DNA from: Parabacteroides sp. An277
Lineage (GTDB): Bacteria > Bacteroidota > Bacteroidia > Bacteroidales > Tannerellaceae
Direction of reading: 5' to 3'
Length of the DNA stretch: 64,000 nt
Assembly (NCBI RefSeq): GCF_002159645.1
Contig: NZ_NFJB01000009.1
Coordinates: 1 to 64,000, forward strand
Position 1 is the stretch's first letter. Every line of letters begins with the position of its first letter. The position numbers and the translations under genes are program-made. The notes below the pieces were generated by a model. That model searched no databases and was not told where the DNA came from. It saw nothing but the letters and a program-made list of their open reading frames with translations. Shown in pieces: positions 44,593 to 53,472 of the stretch.

Positions 44593-44656
44593 TTCATTAC
44601 GTCGTATTGACACTCTCAATATGGCGGAAAGACATCCTCAATCCGCCGTATTGAGA
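44593..44656. repeat. 22-bp periodic palindromic array, partial copy
   Basis: Units start at 44593 (TTCATTACGTCGTATTGA), 44615 (CTCAATATGGCGG) and 44637 (CTCAATCCGCCGTATTGAG), exactly 22 bp apart. The last 50 bases nearly match 53408-53460. It lies upstream of the susC locus 1 promoter. Confidence 0.75.
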
Positions 44657-44825
44657 AAAGCAGTCTATGAAGGGCTGATGCATTAAAAAGAATATAGATT
44701 ATCAAGTACTTATTATTTAATATATACTGATATGATAGGCAAAAAGTAACTTTTTATCTTGTTTTGGTATATGTTTAAAATATCAGATGCTCTGAATATC
44801 AACGATTTTAATAATGTATCAACCC

Positions 44826-45000
44826 TGCAGGCATTACCGAAAGTTTTCCTCCGGTCTTTCCCAGTTTTCCTTGGAGTCAAATAACTTTTCGGTGGTAAAA
44901 TTACACAATAAACCGCATATAAAAATCCCCCGACCTGGCGAAAAATATCGCAAAAAGGGAACAGGATCGGGGGATTTGGGGAGAAATCGGAACTCAATCA
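44826..45000. repeat. Conserved 3' intergenic block with terminator, copy 2
   Basis: Matches 38640-38800 across about 170 bases with scattered differences, beyond the GH92 stop. It includes a hairpin ATCCCCCGACCTG...CAGGATCGGGGGAT (44927-44981), followed by TTTTTATATG on the minus strand, so it also ends GH92 transcription. Confidence 0.75.
44927..44981 (-). terminator. Terminator after the GH92 gene
   Basis: CCCCCGA with TCGGGGG and CCTG with CAGG form the stem; the minus strand continues ATTTTTATATG. Confidence 0.75.
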
Positions 45001-45019
45001 GGTGTTTCCGATTAAAAAC

Positions 45020-47758
45020 TTATTGTTCGGCCGGATAATTTGCTTTGTTATCCATCCAAAGCTCCAGCAATCCTCCCTTGGCAAAGTCCTTATGATAGAA
45101 GTAGAATGTATCCAAAGACTTCCCGTTCAAGCGACTCTTCTGGATGTAACAATTCTCTTTCGAGTTGTTGTAGGTCTTGATAACAAATTCTTTCCCGGAA
45201 TAATATTGGGGCGAGAGCTTGATACGGACGACATCGAATACGGGCGAAGTAATCTCATACACCGGCTCCATCGAGCAAGTTCCTTTCAAGCTAAATAGTC
45301 CGATAGACATCAAAGCGCTTACGCCACCCATTTGTCCCTGGTCCTCATCATGGCCTCCGTATCCTTTTCCTGGGGAGGTCGCTCCGTAAGCCTTCTCGTT
45401 TACTTGGCGGACCCAATATTGGGTCAGATGAGGCGCTCCCGCATAATTGAACACATGTGCGTTCGAGCATCCGGGTTGATTCGCGTAACTCACATAACCA
45501 CTCCCATATCCAAAGACAAAAGATTCATCTTTCGCTTGTTCGAAAGCATAGTTTAGCTTCTCGCAAAGCTTAGTTTCTCCACCCATAAGTTTTATCAACT
45601 CATCGATGCCATGCGAGACGGACCAAGTGGCTTGCCAGGAGTTCGCTTCCACCCATCCGGCTCCGCTCAAGGGATCTAGGTGTAGCCATGAGCCATCGGC
45701 TTTCTTAGGGAATAGGAGTTGTTGTTCTTTATTATATAATGTCTTCCAACCTTGTGAACGCTTCTCGAAATAGCGGGCATCTTTCTTCTTGCCCATCTTG
45801 TAGGCCATTTGTCCCAAGGCCCAATCTTGGAAAGCGGCTTCCAATGTGAGGCCCGCATTATCCGCAAAATAACCATGCTTTTCATAGAAGCGAATGGACT
45901 TGGCATCTCCCAGCATCCCATCTTGATGATTCTTATACATCCAATGATACGCTTTCTCCGCAGAGGTCTTTGTCAGAATTCCTTTTTGATATGCGCTGGT
46001 GATGAGGGAGGTTCCCGGACATCCGGTCATGATGTAGGAATAGCCTCCGGCGTTCGGGCCACGAGGGATTAGGCCTCCGTTCTCCGCATATTGCACCAGA
46101 CAAGCCGCGAAATCGTCTTGCACTTCCGGCCAAGCCAATCCCCATAGGATATTCAGGTTCCATTGGGTTAGCCAGAACGCATCGGAATTATACATATGGA
46201 AGAGAGACTTTCCCTCGGCGTCTTTGGGTAAAGTCCGGGTCTTGTAACGGATGTTTATCGTTTGGCTTCCCCTTCTTTCCCCGTCCGTATAGTCGGGATA
46301 GTCTCCATTGACATCATCTATCTTGTGGCGACCCAATAAGACATGCCATAAATCCGTATAGAACTTGACCTGTTGGTCCTCCGTTCCGCCTTCCACCTCG
46401 ATGCGTCCTAAATAATCGTTCCAGATATTCCGGGCCTCGGCGCAAGTGCGATTGAAATCCCAATCCTTTATCTCGGAACGAAGATTAAGCCGGGCGTTCT
46501 CTACGCTGGTATAAGAAATAGCGCATTTCACCTTGATTTCCTCTCCCGTTTGTAGAGGGAAGCCCATCCGTACGCCCGCGGAAGGCGCGTCATAATACGT
46601 CATTCCTTTATGCCGGGCCTTGGCTTTCCCCGTCCCGGTTAGCGAGGAAATGTCCGAGTAGAGGGTGGAATCATCCCAGCCATCCAACTGCTCCATCGGT
46701 TTGTCCAGTTGCAGGGCGAAATAGATTTTCACGCTATCGGGACCTCCCCATAAACGCCCCATAGTGGTGACCTCTCCTTCTATTTCCGTCGGGCTCACCT
46801 TTCTTGCCTTCGCGTTGGTCATGGTGGTGGTGGCCACGTATCCGCCTAGGTTTAAGAGGAGTCCTAAATCGGTTTTCCCCGGTCCGGCGTATTGAAAACG
46901 GTAAAAGCTCACACGGTCCAGGGAGGTTTGTTCTACCCACAGGTTATATTTCTCCAAGAAAACCCGATGATAACCCGGCCTGGCGATTTCTCCCTCGTGG
47001 CGAAACGGAGATTTCCATCCATTCTCTCCTTCCGATACCCGCACATCCCCCGTGGTGGGCATGAGCGTTATTCCCGAGAGCATCCAATCATGCACCTGCG
47101 GGAATCCCAAGATTTCGGTGGAGTTATAGTTATATCCCCCTCCATATTGGTTCTTATTGCGGGTGAGGGGGGCCGCGCTAATCATCCCGAAGGGCAGGCT
47201 TCCCGTCACGAAGAAGAAGTAACGCCCCCGGGTGGTCTCGATGAAGGGATTGACCTTGGAGACGAAATCCCGATGAGACGCTCCGCAAGTGTTTACCTCT
47301 ATCTCAGACAATCCCACCTCGGTGCCATCCGCGTCCGTGCATTCGAAGCGCACCCAGCGCACTTTTTTCTCCGGGAATTTTATGGATTTAGGGGCTCCGT
47401 CGTTCGGTATCTCGTACACCTCTATCTCGGAACCGTCGCTAAAGTGGAGCACCCCTCCCGCCACGTGGCTATCCGGCGAGGGGCGGTCGTAGAGCAAAAC
47501 CTCGTTGATGCTTTCCTCCTGCTCCCAATTTAGTTTTATCCAAGGGTAATCGATTTGCCCGTAGAAGTTCACGCTCCCTTTCGAGCGCCATTCCCCTTGG
47601 TCGAAAAGGCGTCCTTTCCCGTCAATCGCCTTATTACCCTCATACCCCTCGATTTCCGAGGAGACTTCCACTTTCGCGCTAGGAGCGATGTTATCCCCCG
47701 TCGCGAAAGCAGGAAACGCGAGGGCCGCCGATAGAATCGTAAGAAATAAATGTCTCAT
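45020..47758 (-). CDS. GH92 alpha-mannosidase with N-terminal discoidin-like domain
   Basis: A Ca2+-dependent inverting exo-alpha-mannosidase of 912 residues, probably periplasmic or surface-exposed (signal MRHLFLTILSAALAFPAFA). Residues of about 25-150 form an F5/8 type C-like carbohydrate-binding domain (NIAPSAKVEVSSEIEGYEGNKAIDG). The GH92 beta domain starts at VNPFIETTRGRYFFFVTGSLPFGM and the alpha/alpha barrel follows (YNSDAFWLTQWNLNILWGLAWPE). The catalytic signature GGHDEDQGQMGG is at 801-812. The mannosidase suggests the locus handles alpha-mannose-containing glycans such as host N-glycans or yeast mannan. A terminator separates it from the next susC. Confidence 0.92.
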   Translation of the reverse strand: MRHLFLTILSAALAFPAFATGDNIAPSAKVEVSSEIEGYEGNKAIDGKGRLFDQGEWRSKGSVNFYGQIDYPWIKLNWEQEESINEVLLYDRPSPDSHVAGGVLHFSDGSEIEVYEIPNDGAPKSIKFPEKKVRWVRFECTDADGTEVGLSEIEVNTCGASHRDFVSKVNPFIETTRGRYFFFVTGSLPFGMISAAPLTRNKNQYGGGYNYNSTEILGFPQVHDWMLSGITLMPTTGDVRVSEGENGWKSPFRHEGEIARPGYHRVFLEKYNLWVEQTSLDRVSFYRFQYAGPGKTDLGLLLNLGGYVATTTMTNAKARKVSPTEIEGEVTTMGRLWGGPDSVKIYFALQLDKPMEQLDGWDDSTLYSDISSLTGTGKAKARHKGMTYYDAPSAGVRMGFPLQTGEEIKVKCAISYTSVENARLNLRSEIKDWDFNRTCAEARNIWNDYLGRIEVEGGTEDQQVKFYTDLWHVLLGRHKIDDVNGDYPDYTDGERRGSQTINIRYKTRTLPKDAEGKSLFHMYNSDAFWLTQWNLNILWGLAWPEVQDDFAACLVQYAENGGLIPRGPNAGGYSYIMTGCPGTSLITSAYQKGILTKTSAEKAYHWMYKNHQDGMLGDAKSIRFYEKHGYFADNAGLTLEAAFQDWALGQMAYKMGKKKDARYFEKRSQGWKTLYNKEQQLLFPKKADGSWLHLDPLSGAGWVEANSWQATWSVSHGIDELIKLMGGETKLCEKLNYAFEQAKDESFVFGYGSGYVSYANQPGCSNAHVFNYAGAPHLTQYWVRQVNEKAYGATSPGKGYGGHDEDQGQMGGVSALMSIGLFSLKGTCSMEPVYEITSPVFDVVRIKLSPQYYSGKEFVIKTYNNSKENCYIQKSRLNGKSLDTFYFYHKDFAKGGLLELWMDNKANYPAEQ

Positions 47759-47896
47759 GTTATTCTTTTTAAAATTGCATATATAGAAACTGTTTTGAAG
47801 TAATCAAAGAATAATGTTATAGGCATCTCCAAAATTTGAAATCAGCCAGTCAATCGGATAAATGTTATATCTTTAGAGGTAACAAACAATAAAGTT

Positions 47897-48010
47897 ATGA
47901 CACAATATCCAACCGACTTGATAGAAAAAAGTGGCAAGTTATAAAAAAGATTATAAATCCGCAAGAAAGAAAAGCTGAAACATTCGCTTAGATCAATAAT
48001 GAATGCTATT
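47897..48010 (+). pseudogene. IS5-type transposase N-terminal remnant with two frameshifts
   Basis: Starting at ATG 47897 the three frames give, in order, MTQYPTDLIEK, then KKWQVIKKIINPQERK, then LKHSLRSIMNAI. Joined, they look like the N-terminus of an IS5/IS4-like transposase of Bacteroidota. One frameshift lies in the A-run at 47925-47930 and one in GAAAGAAAAGC near 47975. Nothing further of the transposase is present; the palindromic array at 48016 begins just after. It sits between the GH92 start and the susD terminator of locus 2. Confidence 0.55.
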
Positions 48011-48015
48011 CATAC

Positions 48016-48090
48016 CGTGAATCTAGCGAACGGCGGCGTGAATTGGGAAAATTATAACGGTAATCGGAAAGGTTCACGGGCGTGAATCAG
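48016..48090. repeat. Short 21-23 bp periodic array with CGTGAAT core
   Basis: CGTGAAT occurs at 48016, 48037 and 48081, with CGGTAAT at 48058, giving spacings of 21, 21 and 23 bp. The last unit is palindromic (TTCACGGGCGTGAA). It borders the transposase remnant. Confidence 0.55.
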
Positions 48091-48092
48091 GC

Positions 48093-48131
48093 ACAAAAAA
48101 AGCACGAGCCCCGCGCTTGGGACCCGTGCCA
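48093..48131 (-). terminator. Terminator after susD locus 2
   Basis: GCACGGGTCC pairs with GGGGCTCGTGC on the minus strand, followed by seven T. Confidence 0.85.
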
Positions 48132-48154
48132 TAACTGTGATAAAAGAAAGTTTT

Positions 48155-49798
48155 TTAGTATCCGTCGTTCTGCGTCAACTGCGGATTCTTATCCATAGAT
48201 GTTTGCGGAATCGGGAAATAACGATTGTAGGTTGCAAACTTGCGCGTTTCGATGAATTTCTCTGTCGAGGAAGCGTTCACATCAATCGTGGCACGCATTT
48301 CAGGGTCAACGCTGGCGTCCATACTAACCGTACCGACTTTCCGTTCCAAAGTTCCATTCAAAACAGTTTCTGCCACCATCTTGCCACTTGCATCTTTCCA
48401 ACGTACGATATCGGCGCGGCGTAAACCTTCACCAGCCAATTCTACGCCACGTTCGCGGCGGATTAATTCGCGCAATGTAGCCTGCGTGCCGTATTTTGCT
48501 TGGTCTACTTCCGGCATCCCGACGCGAGCACGGATTTGGTTCAACTTGTTGTAAACCTCAGCCGACGGGCCGTTCAGCTCGTTCTCTGCCTCTGCCCAAC
48601 TCAAGAGGACTTCCGCATAACGGAAGACAATCGGGCAGGCATCTGTATCCCAAATATTCGAATACTGCGTAATCGGTGCCAAGTATTTGTTCCAAGTTAA
48701 GCCCGTGCGCGACGTGTTATCTGCCATAGTCATGTAATCCAAATTGTTAGCTCCATCGATTTGACGGTCTAATGTGTTGAAAATACCAGAAGTACCATCT
48801 GCTTTTACATAATCTTGGCCTGGGAAACATATAGACATGGCCATGCGCGGGTCTCGGTTGGCAAATGGATGAACCGGGTCGTAACCCGAACCCGCTTCGT
48901 CGATGGTCATACCGTTTTCCATTTCGTACGTATCCAGCAAGTTGTGCGTCGGGACGATAGAAGACCAACCGCCGTTACCGTTGTTATACATCTGTCCAAT
49001 TACACCTAAACCTTTCAAGTTGTTTATGTATTGCACAGCCATGATGATTTCCGGCGAATCTTTTCCTGCGTTGCTGAAGAGATTCGTATAACTTGGGTCG
49101 AGACTGTAAAGGCCCAAGTCGATGATTTGCTGTGCGCGGTCTTTTGCCGTAGCCCAATCTTCGTAATAGAGCGCTTCGCGCATACGCAAAGCAAGTGCCG
49201 CTCCTTTGGCAGCCCGTCCGCGTTCAGCCGGTGCATTGTTGAGCATCGGTGTGATGGCATCCAGTTCCTGTTCTACAAAGGTGCGTACTTCCTCTTCCGT
49301 ATTACGAGGTACTTGGGCTTCTTCAGCCGATTCGTAATTGTCGATGATGGGGACGCCGCCGTACCACCAATTCATTTTAAAATATTGGTAAGCGCGGATA
49401 AAACGCACTTGCGCGATCAAATCATTCTTGACGTTTTCATCCGAGAACGGAATCGCTTCCACATTTTCCAAGAACGTATTACAACGTCGGATGGTGGTGA
49501 AACTATACAATGACGCGCCTGTATTAGAAGCACTCAGTGTACCATCTCCCCATGGGCGATAGCCTTCCCACGAGAAGTTATTGTAGCCGAAATCGGAACC
49601 ACAATCGAAATACAAAAGTTGTCCGCCGTCTTCCCAACCGTCATAGCAACCGATGGCAAATTTTTCAGCATCGGTTTCCGTCTGCCACGTAGTCGACGGA
49701 GAAAGGGCATCTTTCGGGGTGACATCCAAAAAGTCGGAACAAGACGTGCCCAACAGGGCTGCCATCCCAAGTACGATATAATTTTTGAATCGTTTCAT
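48155..49798 (-). CDS. SusD/RagB-family glycan-binding lipoprotein (locus 2)
   Basis: A 547-residue surface lipoprotein paired with the SusC upstream (23-bp gap). The lipoprotein signal MKRFKNYIVLGMAALLGTSC ends at Cys20, followed by SDFLDVTPKDALSPSTTW. The helical part contains QVRFIRAYQYFKMNWWYGGVP. The RagB part contains FRYAEVLLSWAEAENELNG, QIRARVGMP and RRERGVELAGEGLRRADIVRW, and ends FPIPQTSMDKNPQLTQNDGY, the usual SusD end. Ligand unknown. Confidence 0.95.
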   Translation of the reverse strand: MKRFKNYIVLGMAALLGTSCSDFLDVTPKDALSPSTTWQTETDAEKFAIGCYDGWEDGGQLLYFDCGSDFGYNNFSWEGYRPWGDGTLSASNTGASLYSFTTIRRCNTFLENVEAIPFSDENVKNDLIAQVRFIRAYQYFKMNWWYGGVPIIDNYESAEEAQVPRNTEEEVRTFVEQELDAITPMLNNAPAERGRAAKGAALALRMREALYYEDWATAKDRAQQIIDLGLYSLDPSYTNLFSNAGKDSPEIIMAVQYINNLKGLGVIGQMYNNGNGGWSSIVPTHNLLDTYEMENGMTIDEAGSGYDPVHPFANRDPRMAMSICFPGQDYVKADGTSGIFNTLDRQIDGANNLDYMTMADNTSRTGLTWNKYLAPITQYSNIWDTDACPIVFRYAEVLLSWAEAENELNGPSAEVYNKLNQIRARVGMPEVDQAKYGTQATLRELIRRERGVELAGEGLRRADIVRWKDASGKMVAETVLNGTLERKVGTVSMDASVDPEMRATIDVNASSTEKFIETRKFATYNRYFPIPQTSMDKNPQLTQNDGY

Positions 49799-49821
49799 AG
49801 AATTATCGATTTAAAGAGTTA

Positions 49822-52800
49822 TTAGAATGATACATTAATACCGAATGAATGTGTACGCAACAACGGGTAAGAAGACAAACGCTGGCTTGTAGCTTCCGGG
49901 TCGATGTTGATCTTCATGCCATCGATGGTAAACAAATTCTCTACCGAATAGTAAACACGGACATTGCTCAATCCGATAGAACTTAACACGCTCTTCGGAA
50001 TCGTGTAACCAAACTGCAAGTTTTTCAAGCGCAGATAGCTGGTGTTTTGTAACCAGAATGTGGATTGCGCATTACGCGAACAACTGGGTGATTGCGTTCC
50101 GGTGAAAATACGCGGCATTTCAGCGTCTGTATTTTCCGGTGTCCACGCATCTTTCCAAATAGAAGCCGGATGACCAGCATCACCCGTGAAGGCACCGTAT
50201 ACTTCGAAGGCGTCAAACAAACGAGCTACTTTGGCCGCGCCGTTGAACATCAACGAAAGGTCAAATCCTTTCCAACCGGCGTTCAGGTTCAATCCGAAGG
50301 TGTAAACCGGTTCAGTGGAATTACAAATCACACGGTCGTCGCCATTCAATGTACCATCGCCATTTACATCGGCATAACGGATATCACCGGCTTTGAAATC
50401 GCCACCACCAAACGGGTTGCCGTATTGTGCCGTATAAGCATCTGCTTCTTCTTGTGATTGGAAGAAACCGTCGGCTTGATATACGTAATAAGAATTGAGG
50501 GCATGACCTTCATAGTTGCGTTGTTCGTAACCGGTAGTCAGATACCTGTCTTTTAGGGCAACGTCGTCAGAGAAACCCAAATCGAGGATTTCATTGTGGT
50601 TGTAGCTGAAGTTTGCGCTGGCGCCGAATGTCCAATCGCCCCATTTATCGTTGTAAGCGATGTTCAATTCCACACCGTTATTGCGCATTTCACCGACATT
50701 GTCGAAGTATGCACCCAGGGCAAATTCGTCTGGTACGGAAACTTCCATAATGATGCCCGTCGTATTACGGCTATAATAATCGAACGAACCGGAAATCTTA
50801 TTATTCAAGAAAGCGAAATCCAAACCAATGCCCCACGTCGAAGCCTTTTCCCACGTGATGCTTTCCAAGCGATACGCATCTTGGTAATAGCCGGAATTCA
50901 AGGCACCGCCGAATACATAAGAAGCACCGAGTGAATAGGTATTCAAGGCCGGATAATAGTTTGCGGAAGAATCTGCAGATGTCAAGGCATCCTGATTACC
51001 CAACAAACCCCATGAAGCACGGAGCTTTAAGTTCGTCAACCAATCTTTCGTATTCTCCATGAATGCCTCTTCGCTGATTCGCCAAGCTCCAGAGAATGAT
51101 GGGAAATAACCCCAGCGGTTCCCTTCCAAGAAACGGGAAGAAGCATCCGCACGGATATTACCTTCTAAAATATACTTACCGGCAAAGTCATAGTTCACGC
51201 GGGCAAACCATGAAACCATGGCTAATTCACGTGTATAGCCTTCGTTCGTTTGTGTAGCAGCATCACCGGCGTTGAGGTCGGTCAAATCGTTTGTTGGGAA
51301 GTTTTGGCGGAAGGCTTGTTGATAGCGGTAATTGTATTTTTCCGTGTGCCAACCGGCCAATGCCTTCAGGTTGTGTTGCCCGAAACTCTTTTCGTAGTTC
51401 AGCAATGCGTCGTAATTGGTGCGGTCCCAACGATAATAACGTTCGTCTAATTGGCTGGGTTCCGTCGATTTGTTGGCATTGTAAGCGAAATAAGGACGGA
51501 AATCGCGGTAGTTCTGCAAATCGTTTACATAAGCTCCTGTCAACGACAACGTCAATCCGTCCATGATCTTATAATCCAATCCTAAGAATCCGGTGAAGTT
51601 GTAATTATCGCGCGTTACTTTCATTTCATTATCCAACCACGCAATTGGGCTACCATCGGCAATTGAACCCCATGTACCGTCCGGATAACGAGCCACAATC
51701 CAGGGCGCAATCACATTCAACTGACGTACTAACTGATCGGAACTACCCCCGTAATACGTAGAGTTCGCATCGTCGTATTCATTCTTGATAAACGAAAGGT
51801 TCAAACGGGCGCTCAAGCGATCGGTAATCTTCATGTCCAAGTTCGTGCGGGCATTGAATTGTTCACGTCCGGCGTTGGGCAAGATACCGGTCTGGTTCAA
51901 ATAACCCACCGAAGCCATGTATTTTGCATTTTCTGAACCACCATTGATATTGATGTTATGGCGATGCTGTACACCTGTCTTGTAGGCCAAACCGTACCAA
52001 TCGGTGTTCGGGTAATTCGGGTCGGTCCCATCGCGGAACTTTTGGATTTCTTCGTCCGTGAAGCGTGGCGTACTACCTTCTGCTACCAATGCTTGGTTGT
52101 ACATCGTAGCATAATCATACGAACTCAAACGGTCTATTAATTCTGTTGCATTCTGGAAGCTGACATAGCCGCTATACGAAATACGTGGCTTGCCTGTCGT
52201 ACCGCGCTTGGTCGTAATCAAGATGACACCGTTCGAAGCCTTCGAACCGTAGATAGCGGCCGAGGCGGCATCCTTCAAGACAGAAATGCTTTCGATATCG
52301 TTCGGGTCGACTTCACTCATCGTACCGGCTTCTACACCATCAATCAAGATGTACGGGTCGGCTGTGTTCAACGTACCTGTACCACGGATACGGATATTAC
52401 CGGCATCTTGACCTGGCGCACCATTCGTGCCTGTGACGGTCACACCCGGCATCAAACCTTGTAAACCGCTGCTGATGTTTTGGATAGGACGGTCTTGCAG
52501 GGCTTTGCTATCTACCGTAGCTACCGAACCGGAAAGGTTTACTTTCTTTTGCGTACCATAACCTACGACTACGACTTCGCTCAGTTGCTCAGAATCTTCT
52601 TTCAGGGTAATAGAAAGCGGTTTGCTATCTGTCACGGTGATGGTTTGTTCTGAAAAGCCTACATAAGAAATGGAGAGGACGGAACCGGCTTCACCTTCGA
52701 GTGTGAAATTACCATCCATGTCGGTGATGGTTCCGTTGGTTGTACCTTTAATGACGACATTGGCACCGATAATCGGCATGCCGGTGTTGTCAATCACTTT

Positions 52801-52959
52801 TCCTGTAATCTTGATTGTCTGCTGAACCGCGTTCGAAACAGGCAAGTCCGAGGCAGGATTCGTTCCGGCCCAAACAGCCGGAGCCGACAAAGACAAGGCT
52901 AATAATGCCGCTGTCCCTACGCGCATCGCGGAAGTGTTCCCAGGGGTTAACTTGTTCAT
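49822..52959 (-). CDS. SusC/RagA TonB-dependent transporter (locus 2), behind an invertible promoter
   Basis: An outer-membrane importer of 1045 residues that works with the SusD downstream. A signal peptide (MNKLTPGNTSAMRVGTAALLALSLSAPAVWA) precedes the carboxypeptidase-like domain (VQQTIKITGKVIDNTGMPIIGANVV, about 45-125), the TonB-box-like EVVVVGYGTQKKVN, the plug (DAASAAIYGSKASNGVILITTK, about 235) and the barrel, which ends FGINVSF. The ORF is intact. Expression is predicted to depend on the invertible segment 53023-53251, now in the ON orientation. Confidence 0.95.
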   Translation of the reverse strand: MNKLTPGNTSAMRVGTAALLALSLSAPAVWAGTNPASDLPVSNAVQQTIKITGKVIDNTGMPIIGANVVIKGTTNGTITDMDGNFTLEGEAGSVLSISYVGFSEQTITVTDSKPLSITLKEDSEQLSEVVVVGYGTQKKVNLSGSVATVDSKALQDRPIQNISSGLQGLMPGVTVTGTNGAPGQDAGNIRIRGTGTLNTADPYILIDGVEAGTMSEVDPNDIESISVLKDAASAAIYGSKASNGVILITTKRGTTGKPRISYSGYVSFQNATELIDRLSSYDYATMYNQALVAEGSTPRFTDEEIQKFRDGTDPNYPNTDWYGLAYKTGVQHRHNININGGSENAKYMASVGYLNQTGILPNAGREQFNARTNLDMKITDRLSARLNLSFIKNEYDDANSTYYGGSSDQLVRQLNVIAPWIVARYPDGTWGSIADGSPIAWLDNEMKVTRDNYNFTGFLGLDYKIMDGLTLSLTGAYVNDLQNYRDFRPYFAYNANKSTEPSQLDERYYRWDRTNYDALLNYEKSFGQHNLKALAGWHTEKYNYRYQQAFRQNFPTNDLTDLNAGDAATQTNEGYTRELAMVSWFARVNYDFAGKYILEGNIRADASSRFLEGNRWGYFPSFSGAWRISEEAFMENTKDWLTNLKLRASWGLLGNQDALTSADSSANYYPALNTYSLGASYVFGGALNSGYYQDAYRLESITWEKASTWGIGLDFAFLNNKISGSFDYYSRNTTGIIMEVSVPDEFALGAYFDNVGEMRNNGVELNIAYNDKWGDWTFGASANFSYNHNEILDLGFSDDVALKDRYLTTGYEQRNYEGHALNSYYVYQADGFFQSQEEADAYTAQYGNPFGGGDFKAGDIRYADVNGDGTLNGDDRVICNSTEPVYTFGLNLNAGWKGFDLSLMFNGAAKVARLFDAFEVYGAFTGDAGHPASIWKDAWTPENTDAEMPRIFTGTQSPSCSRNAQSTFWLQNTSYLRLKNLQFGYTIPKSVLSSIGLSNVRVYYSVENLFTIDGMKINIDPEATSQRLSSYPLLRTHSFGINVSF

Positions 52960-53022
52960 AATCCTTAGTTCATTTAATTAATTAATTAATACATACACTG
53001 TACTTCTTGCTGGAAATTGACG

Positions 53023-53251
53023 TAGTCTTGCTTAGACTACGGTGTTTTTCAATAAAGAAGTACGCAAAGATATAAATTTCTGCAATAAAATCAATATCTA
53101 TTAGGGTAATTTTTTTCAATAAAATAGGCGTGCACTGTCCAATCTCTACAAATCGAGCTAATTATTAACGCTGTTACATTCTTTTTTTATATTTTAGAAA
53201 GGAAACTATCTTTCAAATAGGAAAGAAATGGATGTAGTCTAAGCAAGACTA
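53023..53251. promoter_or_regulatory. Invertible promoter segment upstream of susC locus 2
   Basis: The 18-base sequence TAGTCTTGCTTAGACTAC is at 53023-53040 and its exact inverse complement at 53234-53251, enclosing 193 bp. The enclosed promoter TATCTTTG (53072-53065, minus strand) points at susC, giving a leader of about 100 bases through the left repeat. Inversion would point it toward the 3' end of the TonB receptor gene. Size and layout match the recombinase-switched promoters of Bacteroidales. No recombinase gene is in the window. Confidence 0.8.
53065..53072 (-). promoter_or_regulatory. Promoter -7 element of susC locus 2, within the invertible segment
   Basis: Minus-strand TATCTTTG, 25 bp inside the left inverted repeat and pointing toward susC. 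Confidence 0.7.
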
Positions 53252-53373
53252 AATTATCATGAATTGAATTTATAGTGATGGATGAAAAGAAACATCGTTG
53301 TTTTTCTTTCTGATTACGGTTATGTTTCCCTAAAGTATAAGGCTATTTTGCGGGTCGGTATAGGTATGAAATG

Positions 53374-53458
53374 CTCAATCCGCCGTATAGGCACTCCCGA
53401 TACGGCGGATTGAGCGTGTCAATACGGCGGAAAGACATCCTCGATCCGCCGTATTGAG
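53374..53458. repeat. 22-bp periodic array with core AATCCGCCGTATTG
   Basis: Units start at 53374 (CTCAAT), 53396 (CCCGAT), 53418 (GTCAAT) and 53440 (CTCGAT), exactly 22 bp apart, with cores alternating between CCGCCGTAT and ATACGGCGG. Perfect stems form: 53374-53388 with 53400-53414 (15 bp) and 53420-53430 with 53446-53456 (11 bp). It lies 15 bp beyond the TonB receptor stop and shares its last two units with 44615-44656. Confidence 0.85.
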
Positions 53459-53472
53459 AAAAGCTATCTATA

